From Planctomycetota bacterium (GTDB lineage: Bacteria > Planctomycetota > UBA8108 > UBA1146), in NCBI GenBank assembly GCA_018694835.1, contig JABHOG010000100.1:38173-102172 (forward strand): a stretch of 64,000 nucleotides of DNA, written 5' to 3'. The notes beneath the pieces were generated by a model that had not been told where the DNA came from, made no database searches, and saw only the letters and a program-made list of their open reading frames with translations. A program made the position numbers and the translations under genes. This document shows, piece after piece, positions 1 through 8,714 of the stretch (position 1 is its first letter; the number at the start of each line of letters is the position of its first letter).

Positions 1-654
1 TTCTGACGGAAGTCGGGTCTGGTCGATCTCTCCAGCCGATGAGGCCGGATCCGTACTCGGTTCACCATCCGGATCAGTACTCGGAACAGTACCCGGAACA
101 GTACTCGGAACATTGCTGGATCCGGTGCCTGCTTCTTCGCTGGCCGGTTGTCGATCGGGCTCGGGAGTCCAGATCTGAAGCGGATCCCCGAGATCCAGTT
201 GTTGTGCCAGCGGGGTCGGGGCTGGTTTCGATTCTCGGTTCAGGAAAATGACCAGTATGATCAGTCCGCAGATCAGGATGGCGAAAATCGACGGCAGGTC
301 ATGACGCAGTTTCTCCCGTACCATCATCTGCTTCGGATCGACCTTGCCTTCCAGTTCCAGGGTGCCGTCCCGGCAGATGCGGACGCGAAAACTGCCCACC
401 GTGAATCGGTCGCCCTTTTTCAGATAGGCTGATTTTACTCGCTTGCCCTCGACCCAGATTCCATTGCGTGAATCATGGTCTTGCAGCACATAACCATCGC
501 CCGAGGGAATCAGCGAGCAATGGCGGCGAGAGACGCGGGCCGATGGAATCACCAGGTCCGAACTCTGGGACCGACCGATGATTCGAGTGCCTTCATTCAA
601 TGTGCCCCCTGACCATCCGATGCTCCATTCCGGTTGCGGCAGAGCATGCGTCAT
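1..654 (-). CDS. FHA-domain single-pass membrane protein (3' end outside the window)
   Basis: The frame stays open from an ATG at 654 to the left edge, so at least 218 residues are visible and the C terminus is missing. The N-terminal ~95 residues form a forkhead-associated domain, a phosphothreonine-peptide binding fold. The GRSQSS strand motif (about residues 24-29), SRRH (about 40-43) and DSRNG (about 57-61) are all visible. A short cytoplasmic linker precedes one hydrophobic helix (about residues 122-140), followed by a Pro/Ser/Thr-rich tail with a VPST-type repeat. The predicted layout is a cytoplasmic FHA sensor anchored in the inner membrane with a disordered outer tail. It lies 66 bp downstream of the rlmI-like gene on the same strand and may be co-transcribed. 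The binding partner is unknown; I see no kinase in the window. Confidence 0.8.
   Translation of the reverse strand, partial: MTHALPQPEWSIGWSGGTLNEGTRIIGRSQSSDLVIPSARVSRRHCSLIPSGDGYVLQDHDSRNGIWVEGKRVKSAYLKKGDRFTVGSFRVRICRDGTLELEGKVDPKQMMVREKLRHDLPSIFAILICGLIILVIFLNRESKPAPTPLAQQLDLGDPLQIWTPEPDRQPASEEAGTGSSNVPSTVPGTVPSTDPDGEPSTDPASSAGEIDQTRLPSE
76..111 (-). repeat. 12-bp tandem repeat coding a VPST/VPGT linker
   Basis: Three adjacent 12-bp units (AGTACTCGGAAC on the + strand, the middle one with T to C) encode Val-Pro-Ser/Gly-Thr repeats in the tail of the FHA protein. Degenerate copies continue toward position 50. The length is a multiple of three, so copy-number change would keep the frame. 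Confidence 0.8.
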
Positions 655-720
655 TCAGAACCAAACCGGGTTCTCTACACACCACACCGATCACACCTCC
701 ATGGTAATCGGTTGTCCCAG

Positions 721-1920
721 TCAGTCCCAGCGTCGCAAGATCCGCACCTTCAGATACTCCGTTTCCGGCAATCTGAGCAGTGCAGGATGGTCTCGTCCAC
801 TTCCCAGCCGCTGCTCCACGAAGACACGAAATGGCAAATCGAGCGCCGCCTGGCGAATCGTGTCCTCGAACAATTCTGCCTTCAGATGATGACTGCAAGA
901 ACAGGTGACCAGGCGACCTCCGGGCGCCAGTAATCTCAACGCTCCACGATTGAGATCGCGGTATCCTCGAATTCCACCCTCGACTTCACGACGACTCTTG
1001 CAGAATGCCGGGGGGTCGAGCACCACCAGATCGTAATACTGCTGCTGATCTCTCAGGTCTCGAATCACATCGAAGACATTGCCTTTGATCATCTCCGGAG
1101 CACCGAAGTGGTTGAGGAGCGCGGTTTCCTGGGCCAGTTCCAGTGCCGTCTCCGATTGATCGACCATCTGAACCGAAGTCGCACCGCCACCGAGAGCGGC
1201 CATCGAAAATCCGCCCTGATAACTGAACAGATCGAGCACCCTGGCTCCGGCTGCCAGATCCTTCACTCTTTTCCTGGCGGGCTGCTGGTCGAGGTACATA
1301 CCGGTTTTATGGCCGGCATACGGCCTCACGATGTGCTGGATACCATTCTCTTCGATATTCACTCGCTCCACCGGCTCGCCGGCCAGCAGCACCACCTCTT
1401 CGGGGAGTCGTTCGAACTTGCGAATGGAGAGGTCGTTCCTTGCCAGAATCATGCGCGGTTGAAAGATGCGCTCGAGGATCTTCGCGACGATCGGCAACGA
1501 ACGATCGATCAGGATCGTCGTCGCCTGCACCACCAGCACATCGGCATAGCGATCGATCACCAGACCGGGAATCTGATCCGCTTCTCCGTGGACCAGCCGT
1601 TGGCCTGAGCTCTCCTCGATCCGGTCCTGCCTCATCTCGATGGCTCGCTCGATCCGCTCGGTGAGAAACTGCTCGATGGTGGGAACTTCTTCTCCGGGCC
1701 ACGATCCGCACAAGCGCAGGGCGATCTTCGAACGGGTGCTGGCACAGGCGATTCCCAGGTCACGACCGTCATTGTCACGAACCCGCACGATCCGCCCCTG
1801 ACCGAGGGATTCGTCGACCAGATCCGAATCTCTCAGGTCATCCTTGTAGAGCCATGGATGACCCCGCCGGGCCAGACGAGAAGCGTTCTTTTCGAGATCG
1901 ATCACCAGCACGGCAGCCAC
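721..1920 (-). CDS. rlmI: Class I SAM-dependent rRNA (cytosine-C5)-methyltransferase, RlmI family
   Basis: At 399 aa this is the normal length for RlmI, which methylates C5 of a cytosine in 23S rRNA. The N-terminal ~75 residues are PUA-like (RLARRGHPWLYKDD). The Rossmann methyltransferase domain shows the SAM-binding VLDLFSYQGGFS segment, the LDPPAF motif and the catalytic-cysteine region TCSCSHH. The C terminus ends in the family-typical YLKVRILR. It is the first visible gene before the FHA protein on the same strand, and 116 bp separate it from the sulfatase stop. Family assignment is firm; the exact target base is inferred from the family. Confidence 0.9.
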   Translation of the reverse strand: MAAVLVIDLEKNASRLARRGHPWLYKDDLRDSDLVDESLGQGRIVRVRDNDGRDLGIACASTRSKIALRLCGSWPGEEVPTIEQFLTERIERAIEMRQDRIEESSGQRLVHGEADQIPGLVIDRYADVLVVQATTILIDRSLPIVAKILERIFQPRMILARNDLSIRKFERLPEEVVLLAGEPVERVNIEENGIQHIVRPYAGHKTGMYLDQQPARKRVKDLAAGARVLDLFSYQGGFSMAALGGGATSVQMVDQSETALELAQETALLNHFGAPEMIKGNVFDVIRDLRDQQQYYDLVVLDPPAFCKSRREVEGGIRGYRDLNRGALRLLAPGGRLVTCSCSHHLKAELFEDTIRQAALDLPFRVFVEQRLGSGRDHPALLRLPETEYLKVRILRRWD

Positions 1921-2035
1921 CTTTCGGAAGTGAATCCAGCACCGATGGTGCCCTCAACGACCAGGAAAGCAACGGCAGTCTGGAACGACGATCAAAGATG
2001 TGACCGGTGCCTCTGCCCTGGAAGACCGATGAGGC

Positions 2036-3478
2036 TCAAGGGGCCTTCTTCAGCGGATCCGCTGCGGCAACCCTCTCTGCCTCGAGCTTCATCAGCAGGT
2101 CCAGCCGCGTTCCTTGATGGTCTGGATGATCGGCGAGATCGGTCGTTTCCTGTGGATCGTCTTGCAGATCGAACAGCTGAGTTTTACCGATGGCGGGATA
2201 GTGGATCAGCTTCCAGCGGCCGACCCTCAGCGCCCTCTGCACCTTCTTGTAGGCGGTGTAGATGCTGCTGCGCCGCTGTTCGGTGGTGCCCTTCAACAAA
2301 CCCGCAAGACTTTTCCCCTCCGAGAACTCAGGCGCGTCGATCCGTGCCCAGCCCGCGATGGTGGGCACCAGATCATGGAGGTATACCGGCTGCTCACAGA
2401 CGCTGCCCGCCTCGATCCCTGGACCGACGATCAGCAGTGGAACACGGGTCGAATGCTCGTACAGGTTCTGCTTTCCCATCAATCCATGACTCCCCACCGC
2501 CAACCCGTGGTCTGAAGTGAAGACCACCATCGTGTTTTCGGCCAGACCAGTCTCCTGCAACGCATCGATGATCCTGCCGACCTGTGCATCCATCTGACTG
2601 ATCATCGCGTAGTAGGCAGCCAGCTGCTCCTTCACCACCTCAGGGGTGCGAGGGAATGGGGCCAGCTTTTCATCGCGGATCTTCAGTTCTCCGTTGTCAA
2701 AAGGATGCTCCGGTAAAAAGTTGGTCGGTAACGACATCTTTTCCTTCGGGTACATCGACAGGAACTTCGCCGGAGGAGTGCGAGGATCATGGGGTGCGGT
2801 GAAGAAGACACAGGCAAAAAATGGATTATTGCGGCCGTCACTCACCTGCTCTTCGTTCTTTCTTTCCTGCTCCTCGATGATTGCCTGCTCCTCGATGAAA
2901 CGGATGGCAGCATCCGCGAAAGCGGTCGAGGAGAAGGCGGGCAGGCGATGGCGCTTGCGATCGGGGTACGTTCCAGCGGGATCATGGTCATGAACCAGCA
3001 GCTCGGTATGGCTGCCCATTCCGCCGAAAAAGATCTCTTCACCGCCCCCAAAGGAGCGCTGGAAAGCCGCCTTACCATTGTGCCACTTGCCGGTGAAGAA
3101 GGTGTTCCAACCCGCTTCTCGGAGCCGCTGGGGAAGGGTCACCTCCGACTCGGGGATGTTGAAGACATTTCCCGGCAGCCGATGGAGTGAACGCCCCGTC
3201 ATCATCATGTAGCGACTCGGCGCGCAGACCGCCCCGCTGGTCGACCCCATGCAGTAGGCACTGTTGAAACGGATCCCCTGGCGTACCAGACGATCGAGAG
3301 ACGGGGTCTGGATCTGCTCATTGCCCAGCGCACCGATGGTGTCCGCCCGCTGGTCATCGGAAACGATCCACAGGATGTTGGGCGGCGCGGGTGCATCATC
3401 CGCCACCGTCTCCACCGTGGTGAAGATCAGCAGGATCATCAGCGGCACGATCATCCGGGACGGGTGAACAGTTCTCAT
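2036..3478 (-). CDS. Secreted sulfatase (formylglycine-dependent)
   Basis: An arylsulfatase-family enzyme of 480 aa that hydrolyses sulfate esters, probably on polysaccharides. The start at 3478 is chosen because its ATG overlaps the TGA of the upstream SRPBCC gene (ATGA) and opens a clean signal peptide of about 25 residues; a longer frame exists but runs through the upstream gene. The metal-binding ILWIVSDDQRAD segment follows the signal, and the C-A-P-S-R signature around Cys85 is the site converted to formylglycine by sulfatase-modifying enzyme. GKWHNG and the later TSDHGLAVGSHG are further active-site motifs. Translational coupling to the SRPBCC protein suggests joint expression. The substrate cannot be read from sequence. 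Confidence 0.92.
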   Translation of the reverse strand: MRTVHPSRMIVPLMILLIFTTVETVADDAPAPPNILWIVSDDQRADTIGALGNEQIQTPSLDRLVRQGIRFNSAYCMGSTSGAVCAPSRYMMMTGRSLHRLPGNVFNIPESEVTLPQRLREAGWNTFFTGKWHNGKAAFQRSFGGGEEIFFGGMGSHTELLVHDHDPAGTYPDRKRHRLPAFSSTAFADAAIRFIEEQAIIEEQERKNEEQVSDGRNNPFFACVFFTAPHDPRTPPAKFLSMYPKEKMSLPTNFLPEHPFDNGELKIRDEKLAPFPRTPEVVKEQLAAYYAMISQMDAQVGRIIDALQETGLAENTMVVFTSDHGLAVGSHGLMGKQNLYEHSTRVPLLIVGPGIEAGSVCEQPVYLHDLVPTIAGWARIDAPEFSEGKSLAGLLKGTTEQRRSSIYTAYKKVQRALRVGRWKLIHYPAIGKTQLFDLQDDPQETTDLADHPDHQGTRLDLLMKLEAERVAAADPLKKAP

Positions 3479-3990
3479 GAGCACTTCTCCTGCAGGCCCT
3501 TCAGGCCCTCCTCGAAGTCGCTTCCGATGAAGGAATCCATCCACGGCACCAGGTAAGGGCCCAGCGGCCGTGAGGTGTCGCCACTCATCTTCCACAACAC
3601 TTCACAGCCCCCCTTCATCGGAGTGATCTGCACCACTCCATCGGCAGTCGGTGCTCCTTCGAAGTGAAGCAGGTAGACGATGCCTCGGCCCATCTCGGAG
3701 CTGGTGATCTCCAGCACCCCCTCGCCCAGTTGATCTCCCGACCAGGAGTAACTGGAACCGACTCCATCTTCTGGTCCTGAATACTGGAAGCGAACCGTCG
3801 GATCGAGTTGCTGATTCCAGGGGGTCCATTCGGGCCACGATCTGAGATCGACCAGCTGAGAATGAATCTGATCGGCCTCTGCCTCGATGAAGAGGGAGCG
3901 GGTCACTGAATAACTCACCGGTAGCAGAGAACCCAACAGTAGAAACAACCCCAGCAGCAGGGCCAGAGTCAGTAGAATTTTCTTGACCAT
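3475..3990 (-). CDS. Membrane-anchored SRPBCC (START/Bet v1-like) domain protein A
   Basis: 171 aa with one N-terminal hydrophobic helix (about residues 5-25) and a single SRPBCC/polyketide-cyclase-like domain (SRSLFIEAEADQIH, WPEWTPWN, SYSWSG), a fold that binds hydrophobic ligands. The start at 3990 is set by a GGAGGA ribosome site and the helix directly after it. It overlaps the downstream sulfatase by 4 bp. The divergent gene at 4199-4768 has the same architecture and alignable motifs, so the two look like diverged duplicates. Function is unknown; the location suggests the outer face of the inner membrane. Confidence 0.8.
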   Translation of the reverse strand: MVKKILLTLALLLGLFLLLGSLLPVSYSVTRSLFIEAEADQIHSQLVDLRSWPEWTPWNQQLDPTVRFQYSGPEDGVGSSYSWSGDQLGEGVLEITSSEMGRGIVYLLHFEGAPTADGVVQITPMKGGCEVLWKMSGDTSRPLGPYLVPWMDSFIGSDFEEGLKGLQEKCS

Positions 3991-4198
3991 GTCTCCTCCG
4001 GATCGATCCGTAGATGGTGATTGTCGCGGCTCAAGAACAAGATAGCACTGACCATGGCTCGATCGAGATCCGCTCGATAGAAATGATGACCGACTGCGCT
4101 GTGCTCTTCTGGCCGATGATCGGAGCGGGTTGAGGTTACCAGGTTGGTTTCGCTCGATCCTCTCCTGTATCTTCCACACTCAGCGGGAGGTCTCTGCC

Positions 4199-4768
4199 AT
4201 GAAACTGCTCCGAAAACTGCTGTTGCTCGGTTGCGGTGGCTTGTTGCTGCTGGTGATCGGAGGCACTTCGCTGCTGCTCCCCTCCAGCTGGCAAGTCTCG
4301 GTCGAGCAAACATCTCTTCATTCCGCAGCCCAGCTCTACCCGCTGATCGCCGATTTCCATCGATGGCACCAGTGGATCGGCTGGGACGATCAGGAATACG
4401 GAGAGCGCACCATCCAGATCGAGGGCACTGCCGCCAGCAGCGGCCACAGTTACCGCTGGTCCAGCCACTCCAGTCACGGAAGCCTGACCCTCGATCGCTG
4501 CCTACCGGAGCGGGGAATCTGGTATCAGGGAGCCATCGAAAGTGAACAGATCAACGCCAGTGGTTCCATCACGCTCGAACCACTGCCGGGTGGAGGCACA
4601 CTCATCACCTGGAAGGACCGAGGAGATCTTCCTCCCGGCACCGGACTACCCGCTCTCTGGATGAGTTCGAAGCGCAGCGCGAAGTTTGCCGAGGATCTCC
4701 ATCGACTGCACGACATCGATCTCTCGCGACCGGCTCCCGACGCGGAAAAACCGAAGAGGCGCCCGTAA
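4199..4768 (+). CDS. Membrane-anchored SRPBCC domain protein B
   Basis: 189 aa, beginning with a hydrophobic helix (residues 4-25) followed by one SRPBCC domain (RWHQWIGWD, HSYRWSS, GSITLEPLPGGG). The start at 4199 follows GGGAGG with good spacing; an upstream in-frame ATG at 4130 lacks a signal. Its TAA overlaps the ATG of the DUF1592-family gene (TAATG), so the two are translationally coupled. The order of motifs matches the divergently transcribed protein A at 3475-3990, with 208 bp of shared promoter region between them. Ligand and role are unknown. Confidence 0.8.
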   Translation: MKLLRKLLLLGCGGLLLLVIGGTSLLLPSSWQVSVEQTSLHSAAQLYPLIADFHRWHQWIGWDDQEYGERTIQIEGTAASSGHSYRWSSHSSHGSLTLDRCLPERGIWYQGAIESEQINASGSITLEPLPGGGTLITWKDRGDLPPGTGLPALWMSSKRSAKFAEDLHRLHDIDLSRPAPDAEKPKRRP

Positions 4769-6996
4769 TGATGCGGATATTACTCTGGCCACTACTACTG
4801 CTTCCCACGATGACGATGGCTCAGGCTCCCGAGCCGATTTCTCACTGGCTCCAGACTCACTGCACCGAGTGCCACTCGGGAGAGAAGCCCAAGGGAGGAA
4901 TCGACCTGGAAGTGGTGATCGAAGATGGAGCCAGCGCATTGCTGGAAGACTGGCGACAGATCGAACGAGTCATCACCAGTGGAGAGATGCCTCCGGAAGA
5001 TGAGCCTGCACCCACCTCGCAAGAGCGCGAGGAGATGATCTCGACGCTGAGAGATTGGCTCCAAGGGATACTCCAATCCAGACCGGAAGTGCCCGGCACT
5101 GTTGGCCCGCGCAGGCTCGGCAGATCGGAGTTGCAAGCGACGATCCGTGACCTGACCGGCGTCGAGGTCGACGTCCATCGTCATCTCCCCGCCGATCCTT
5201 CATCGGATGGCTTCGACAATCAGGGCGGCGCGCTCTCCACCACCTTCATCGAGCGACTGTTCAGGATCGCCGAGGAGGTTGCCGTGAGTGCCGTCATCCT
5301 CGATGACGGCAACGAAACTCCCACCACCACCTATCCCATCGATGAGATCACCATCGAGGGTGCCGGTAGGATTCTGTCCGACAGCGCTTTTTTCTACAGC
5401 AGAGGAACCGCTTCCATCGACCATCACTTTCCCCGCAGCGGCACCTACCAGATCGACATTCGCGGGTGGGGACAGCAAGCAGGGGATCAACCGGCACGCT
5501 TCCAGATCAAGATCGGCGCTCAAAAGCCACGAGTCATCGAGATTTCGGAAACTCGAGATCAACCAGGATCGAGAAGCATCGAACTGACGGTTCCAGCCGG
5601 TCCTCAGCGAATCTCTGCCACTTTCATCAATGACTACTACAAGCCGGATCATCCCGAGCCTTCACAACGAGACCGAAATGCCGCCATCATCTCCTTCAGA
5701 GTCGAGGGCCCCGCAGAGGGGATGGAGCCATCGGTCTTCCAGGTGGAAGCACTGGAGGGAAAGGGCTCTCCGACAGAACGGCTGGCGCGAGGAATCGAGC
5801 ACTGGTTGCCACGATTCTGGAGAGGTCCGACCACTCCTCAGCAGCGCCAGCGGCTGGTCGAGACCTCCACCGAAGCGGCGCTGGATCCGAACTCGGCAGA
5901 GTCGTTGCTCCGCGCAGCCTTGGTGGCGGCGATCGCTTCACCTCGGTTCATCCTCCGGCTCGAGATCGACCCCCCCGCATCTTCACCCGGTACCATTCGT
6001 GATCTCTCGGGACATGAACTCGCCACACGCCTTTCGTATTTCCTCTGGGGGACCACCCCCGACCAAAAATTGCTCGAGGCGGCGACTCGTGGCGAACTGG
6101 ATGATCGCGAGGGACTGCTGATCCAAACCCGGAGGTTACTCGCCGATGCAAGATCACGATCGGTGGCGACCAACTTTGCCACCCAATGGCTGAGAATCCG
6201 CGACCTCGGAGGACTTCGGCCAGACACCAAGATCTTCGCCAAGTTCGACAGGAAACTACTCGAAAGCATGAGGTTGGAAACAGTCGAGTTCTTCGATCAC
6301 ATCTTGCGGCAACGATTGCCGATCAACGAGTTGATCGAGGCCTCCTATACCTTTGCCAATCAACGGCTCGCTCTTCACTATGGTCTCGAGCCGATCGTCG
6401 GCCAGCAGATGCGCCTCCTCGAGGTCGAGAGTCCACGTGGTGGCCTGCTCTCTCAAGGTAGTATCCTGCTGGCGACCAGCACTCGTCAGCGAACATCTCC
6501 GGTACTACGGGGAAAGTGGCTGCTGGAGGTATTGCTGGATGCCGCTCCTCCACCGCCTCCTCCCGGTGCCGGGACCTTGCCGTTGCCCGGCGAAGAAGGG
6601 GCAGATCTTCCTCTCAGAGAACAACTGCGGCTCCATCGGAATGAACCCACCTGTGCCATCTGTCACCGCCGGATGGATGCGCTGGGATTTTCCCTCGAGA
6701 GATTTGATGCGATCGGCCGCTATCGAACAGGTGACATCGATGACCGCGGCGAACTTCCCGATGGATCGGTGCTCGAGGGGATCAAGGATCTCAAAACAAA
6801 CATCCACAGTTCCTCGGGATTCCAGCGCTCCCTCGCAAGAAACCTCCTCACCTATGCTCTCGGTCGTGGACTGATCGATGAGGATGCACCCGCCGTTGCA
6901 AGATTGCTGGTGCGGCTGAAATCAGACCCGACGATTATCGCGCTGATCGAGGAGATCGTCGTACTGGAAGCGTTTCGCCGCCGGCTAATCCCCTGA
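4768..6996 (+). CDS. Secreted planctomycete-type cytochrome protein (PSCyt1-DUF1587-DUF1592-DUF1588-DUF1585)
   Basis: 742 aa. A signal peptide (about residues 1-19) is followed by a cytochrome-c-like segment with C32-T-E-C35-H36. Then come a DUF1587-like region (LGRSELQATIRDLTGV), DUF1595/DUF1592 (LSYFLWGTTPD, WLRIRDL), DUF1588 (GGLLSQGSILLATS to the Pro run PPPPPPG) and a second CxxCH (C629-A-I-C-H), ending in DUF1585. Such proteins are exported, probably heme-binding, and in Planctomycetota regularly occur beside a DUF1552 partner, as here. Biochemical function of the family is not established; a redox role in polysaccharide breakdown is often inferred. It overlaps the SRPBCC gene upstream, and a second ATG at 4771 is an equivalent start. 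Confidence 0.92.
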   Translation: MMRILLWPLLLLPTMTMAQAPEPISHWLQTHCTECHSGEKPKGGIDLEVVIEDGASALLEDWRQIERVITSGEMPPEDEPAPTSQEREEMISTLRDWLQGILQSRPEVPGTVGPRRLGRSELQATIRDLTGVEVDVHRHLPADPSSDGFDNQGGALSTTFIERLFRIAEEVAVSAVILDDGNETPTTTYPIDEITIEGAGRILSDSAFFYSRGTASIDHHFPRSGTYQIDIRGWGQQAGDQPARFQIKIGAQKPRVIEISETRDQPGSRSIELTVPAGPQRISATFINDYYKPDHPEPSQRDRNAAIISFRVEGPAEGMEPSVFQVEALEGKGSPTERLARGIEHWLPRFWRGPTTPQQRQRLVETSTEAALDPNSAESLLRAALVAAIASPRFILRLEIDPPASSPGTIRDLSGHELATRLSYFLWGTTPDQKLLEAATRGELDDREGLLIQTRRLLADARSRSVATNFATQWLRIRDLGGLRPDTKIFAKFDRKLLESMRLETVEFFDHILRQRLPINELIEASYTFANQRLALHYGLEPIVGQQMRLLEVESPRGGLLSQGSILLATSTRQRTSPVLRGKWLLEVLLDAAPPPPPPGAGTLPLPGEEGADLPLREQLRLHRNEPTCAICHRRMDALGFSLERFDAIGRYRTGDIDDRGELPDGSVLEGIKDLKTNIHSSSGFQRSLARNLLTYALGRGLIDEDAPAVARLLVRLKSDPTIIALIEEIVVLEAFRRRLIP

Positions 6997-7110
6997 TCGG
7001 GTCGCGGACTCGTCGCTTGTTTCCCCGGCCATTGCGGTGTCTCATCAACGAGCCTCATCGAAATCGTTGTTCGAGTAAATTCTTCGAGTCGTGAGAGGAG
7101 CGATCGCGTC

Positions 7111-8466
7111 ATGGCCTATCCGATTCATCGTCGTACATTCCTACGCGGTCTCGGCACGGCGATGGCGTTGCCCTGGCTCGATGCGATGAGCCCACTGACC
7201 GCTCTGGCCCGCAACATGCCGCCGACCAAGGCGGCACTGCGAACGGTATTCCTGTTCATCCCCAATGGCGTCCATCAATCGGAGTGGTCTCCTGCTGGAG
7301 CAGGGGCCGACTGGGTCACCTCGCCGATCCTTGAACCGCTGGAGGCGGTACGCGATGATGTGCTGGTGGTCAGTGGACTGGCCCACCACAACGCTCGTGC
7401 CCTCGGCGATGGTCCCGGTGACCACGCTCGCTCCGCCGCCTGCTTCTTGACCGGGGCCCATCCCTACAAGACCGCTGGCGACGACATTCATGCGGGGATC
7501 TCTGTCGATCAGATCATCGCTGCTGCCGTCGATGAACAGACCTTGATCCCGTCGCTGCAACTGGGCACGGAAGGGGGAAGACAGTCGGGCAATTGTGACT
7601 CCGGATATTCATGTGCCTATTCCTCCAACATCAGCTGGGCCGGGGCAAACCAACCTCTTCCCCATGAAACCCATCCGCGCCGCGTCTTCGAGCGTATGTT
7701 TCTCAGAGGCAGTGCCGGAGAGACCACCGATGCGCGTCGAAAGAGGATCTCTCGGCGATCCAGTATCATCGATTTCATCCTGGAAGATGCGAAGGGTCTC
7801 GAGAAACAGCTGGGGATCGGCGACCGTCGACGGCTGAGTGAATATCTCGCTGGCATCCGTGACATCGAGCGTCGTATCGATCGACTGGAACAGTTGGAGC
7901 AGCTCGAGAAGCAAGGCGGCGACCTCCCTGATTTCGGACAGATCCCACCCAGCGGAATTAGTGAACACATCCAGTTGATGCACGAGTTGATCATCCTGGC
8001 GTTTCGCCTCGACCTGACCCGAGTCTGCACCTTCATGTGGGCCAATGAAGGGTCAAATCGAACCCATCCCCATCTGGATGTGGGAGAAGGCCACCACACC
8101 CTTACCCATCACAAGGGAAACAAGAATCAGGTCGACCAGGTTCGAACCATCAATCGCTGGCAGGTCGAAGAATTCACCCGCTTCGTGCAACGGCTCGGCG
8201 AGGTGAAAGATGGCGAAGGGTCGTTACTCGATTCGACCGTGGTGATTCATGGATCGGCCATCGGGGATGGAAATCGTCATAATCATGACCACCTACCGGT
8301 GCTGATCGCCGGCCGCGGCAACGGCCTGGTCGACACCGGCCGACACCTGATCACCCCCAAGGACACTCCGATGTGCAACCTGTTCCTCTCCATGGCTCAT
8401 GCCGTGGGCTCTTCTGTCGAGAATATCGGAGATAGCAGCGGCACCTTGCCAGGGCTTCGACTCTAA
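7111..8466 (+). CDS. DUF1552 domain protein, Tat-exported
   Basis: 451 aa with a twin-arginine signal at the N terminus (RRTFLRGLG, then a hydrophobic stretch). The body matches DUF1552 in length and in segments such as FLFIPNGVHQSEWSP, FLTGAHPYKTAG and SVDQIIAAAVDEQT. C-terminal HGSAIGDGNRHNHDHLPVLIAG is the family-typical His/Asp-rich block, also seen in alkaline-phosphatase-like DUF1501 relatives. It follows the DUF1592-family gene by 114 bp in the same direction; this pairing is a Planctomycetota hallmark. Tat export suggests a folded or cofactor-bearing partner of the cytochrome protein. Catalytic activity is not established. Confidence 0.92.
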   Translation: MAYPIHRRTFLRGLGTAMALPWLDAMSPLTALARNMPPTKAALRTVFLFIPNGVHQSEWSPAGAGADWVTSPILEPLEAVRDDVLVVSGLAHHNARALGDGPGDHARSAACFLTGAHPYKTAGDDIHAGISVDQIIAAAVDEQTLIPSLQLGTEGGRQSGNCDSGYSCAYSSNISWAGANQPLPHETHPRRVFERMFLRGSAGETTDARRKRISRRSSIIDFILEDAKGLEKQLGIGDRRRLSEYLAGIRDIERRIDRLEQLEQLEKQGGDLPDFGQIPPSGISEHIQLMHELIILAFRLDLTRVCTFMWANEGSNRTHPHLDVGEGHHTLTHHKGNKNQVDQVRTINRWQVEEFTRFVQRLGEVKDGEGSLLDSTVVIHGSAIGDGNRHNHDHLPVLIAGRGNGLVDTGRHLITPKDTPMCNLFLSMAHAVGSSVENIGDSSGTLPGLRL

Positions 8467-8575
8467 CCCGCCCCACGATTTTGCTCTCCCCCTCAGTCCT
8501 CCGAGCCACTTGAACCCGATGATTTTACTACCCGCCACTTGCGGTCCACGATGCTGGGAGCGAGTTTGGCACTTC

Positions 8576-8631
8576 GATGACAAGATCTTGAACGATGACG
8601 AGATCTTGAACTTTGTCCTACCCTGCAGGGT
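8576..8631. promoter_or_regulatory. Tandem 18-bp repeat and palindromes upstream of the RND operon (possible operator)
   Basis: Two adjacent 18-bp units (8576-8593 and 8594-8611) differ by one base. Each carries an AGATCT core, and the first contains the 10-bp palindrome CAAGATCTTG. Nine bases later lies a perfect 12-bp palindrome, ACCCTGCAGGGT (8620-8631). They sit in the 248-bp leader of the efflux operon, where a repressor or activator would be expected. No regulator gene is adjacent and no clear -35/-10 pair was found, so the role is inferred. Confidence 0.4.
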
Positions 8632-8714
8632 CCGATCCCGAAATGCTGGGTGGTTGATGCACTACCCCTCCTCTGGCTGTCCTTGACCCTCGGTTGAAAT
8701 GGAGCAATCCAGGT

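Noticed and set aside
8141..8165. tRNA-like GGTTCGAACC sequence
   Set aside because: Lies inside the DUF1552 gene, with no acceptor stem or anticodon arm around it. No other tRNA was found.
8694..8714. TTG start for the RND permease
   Set aside because: No purine-rich ribosome site upstream, whereas the ATG at 8715 has GGAG.
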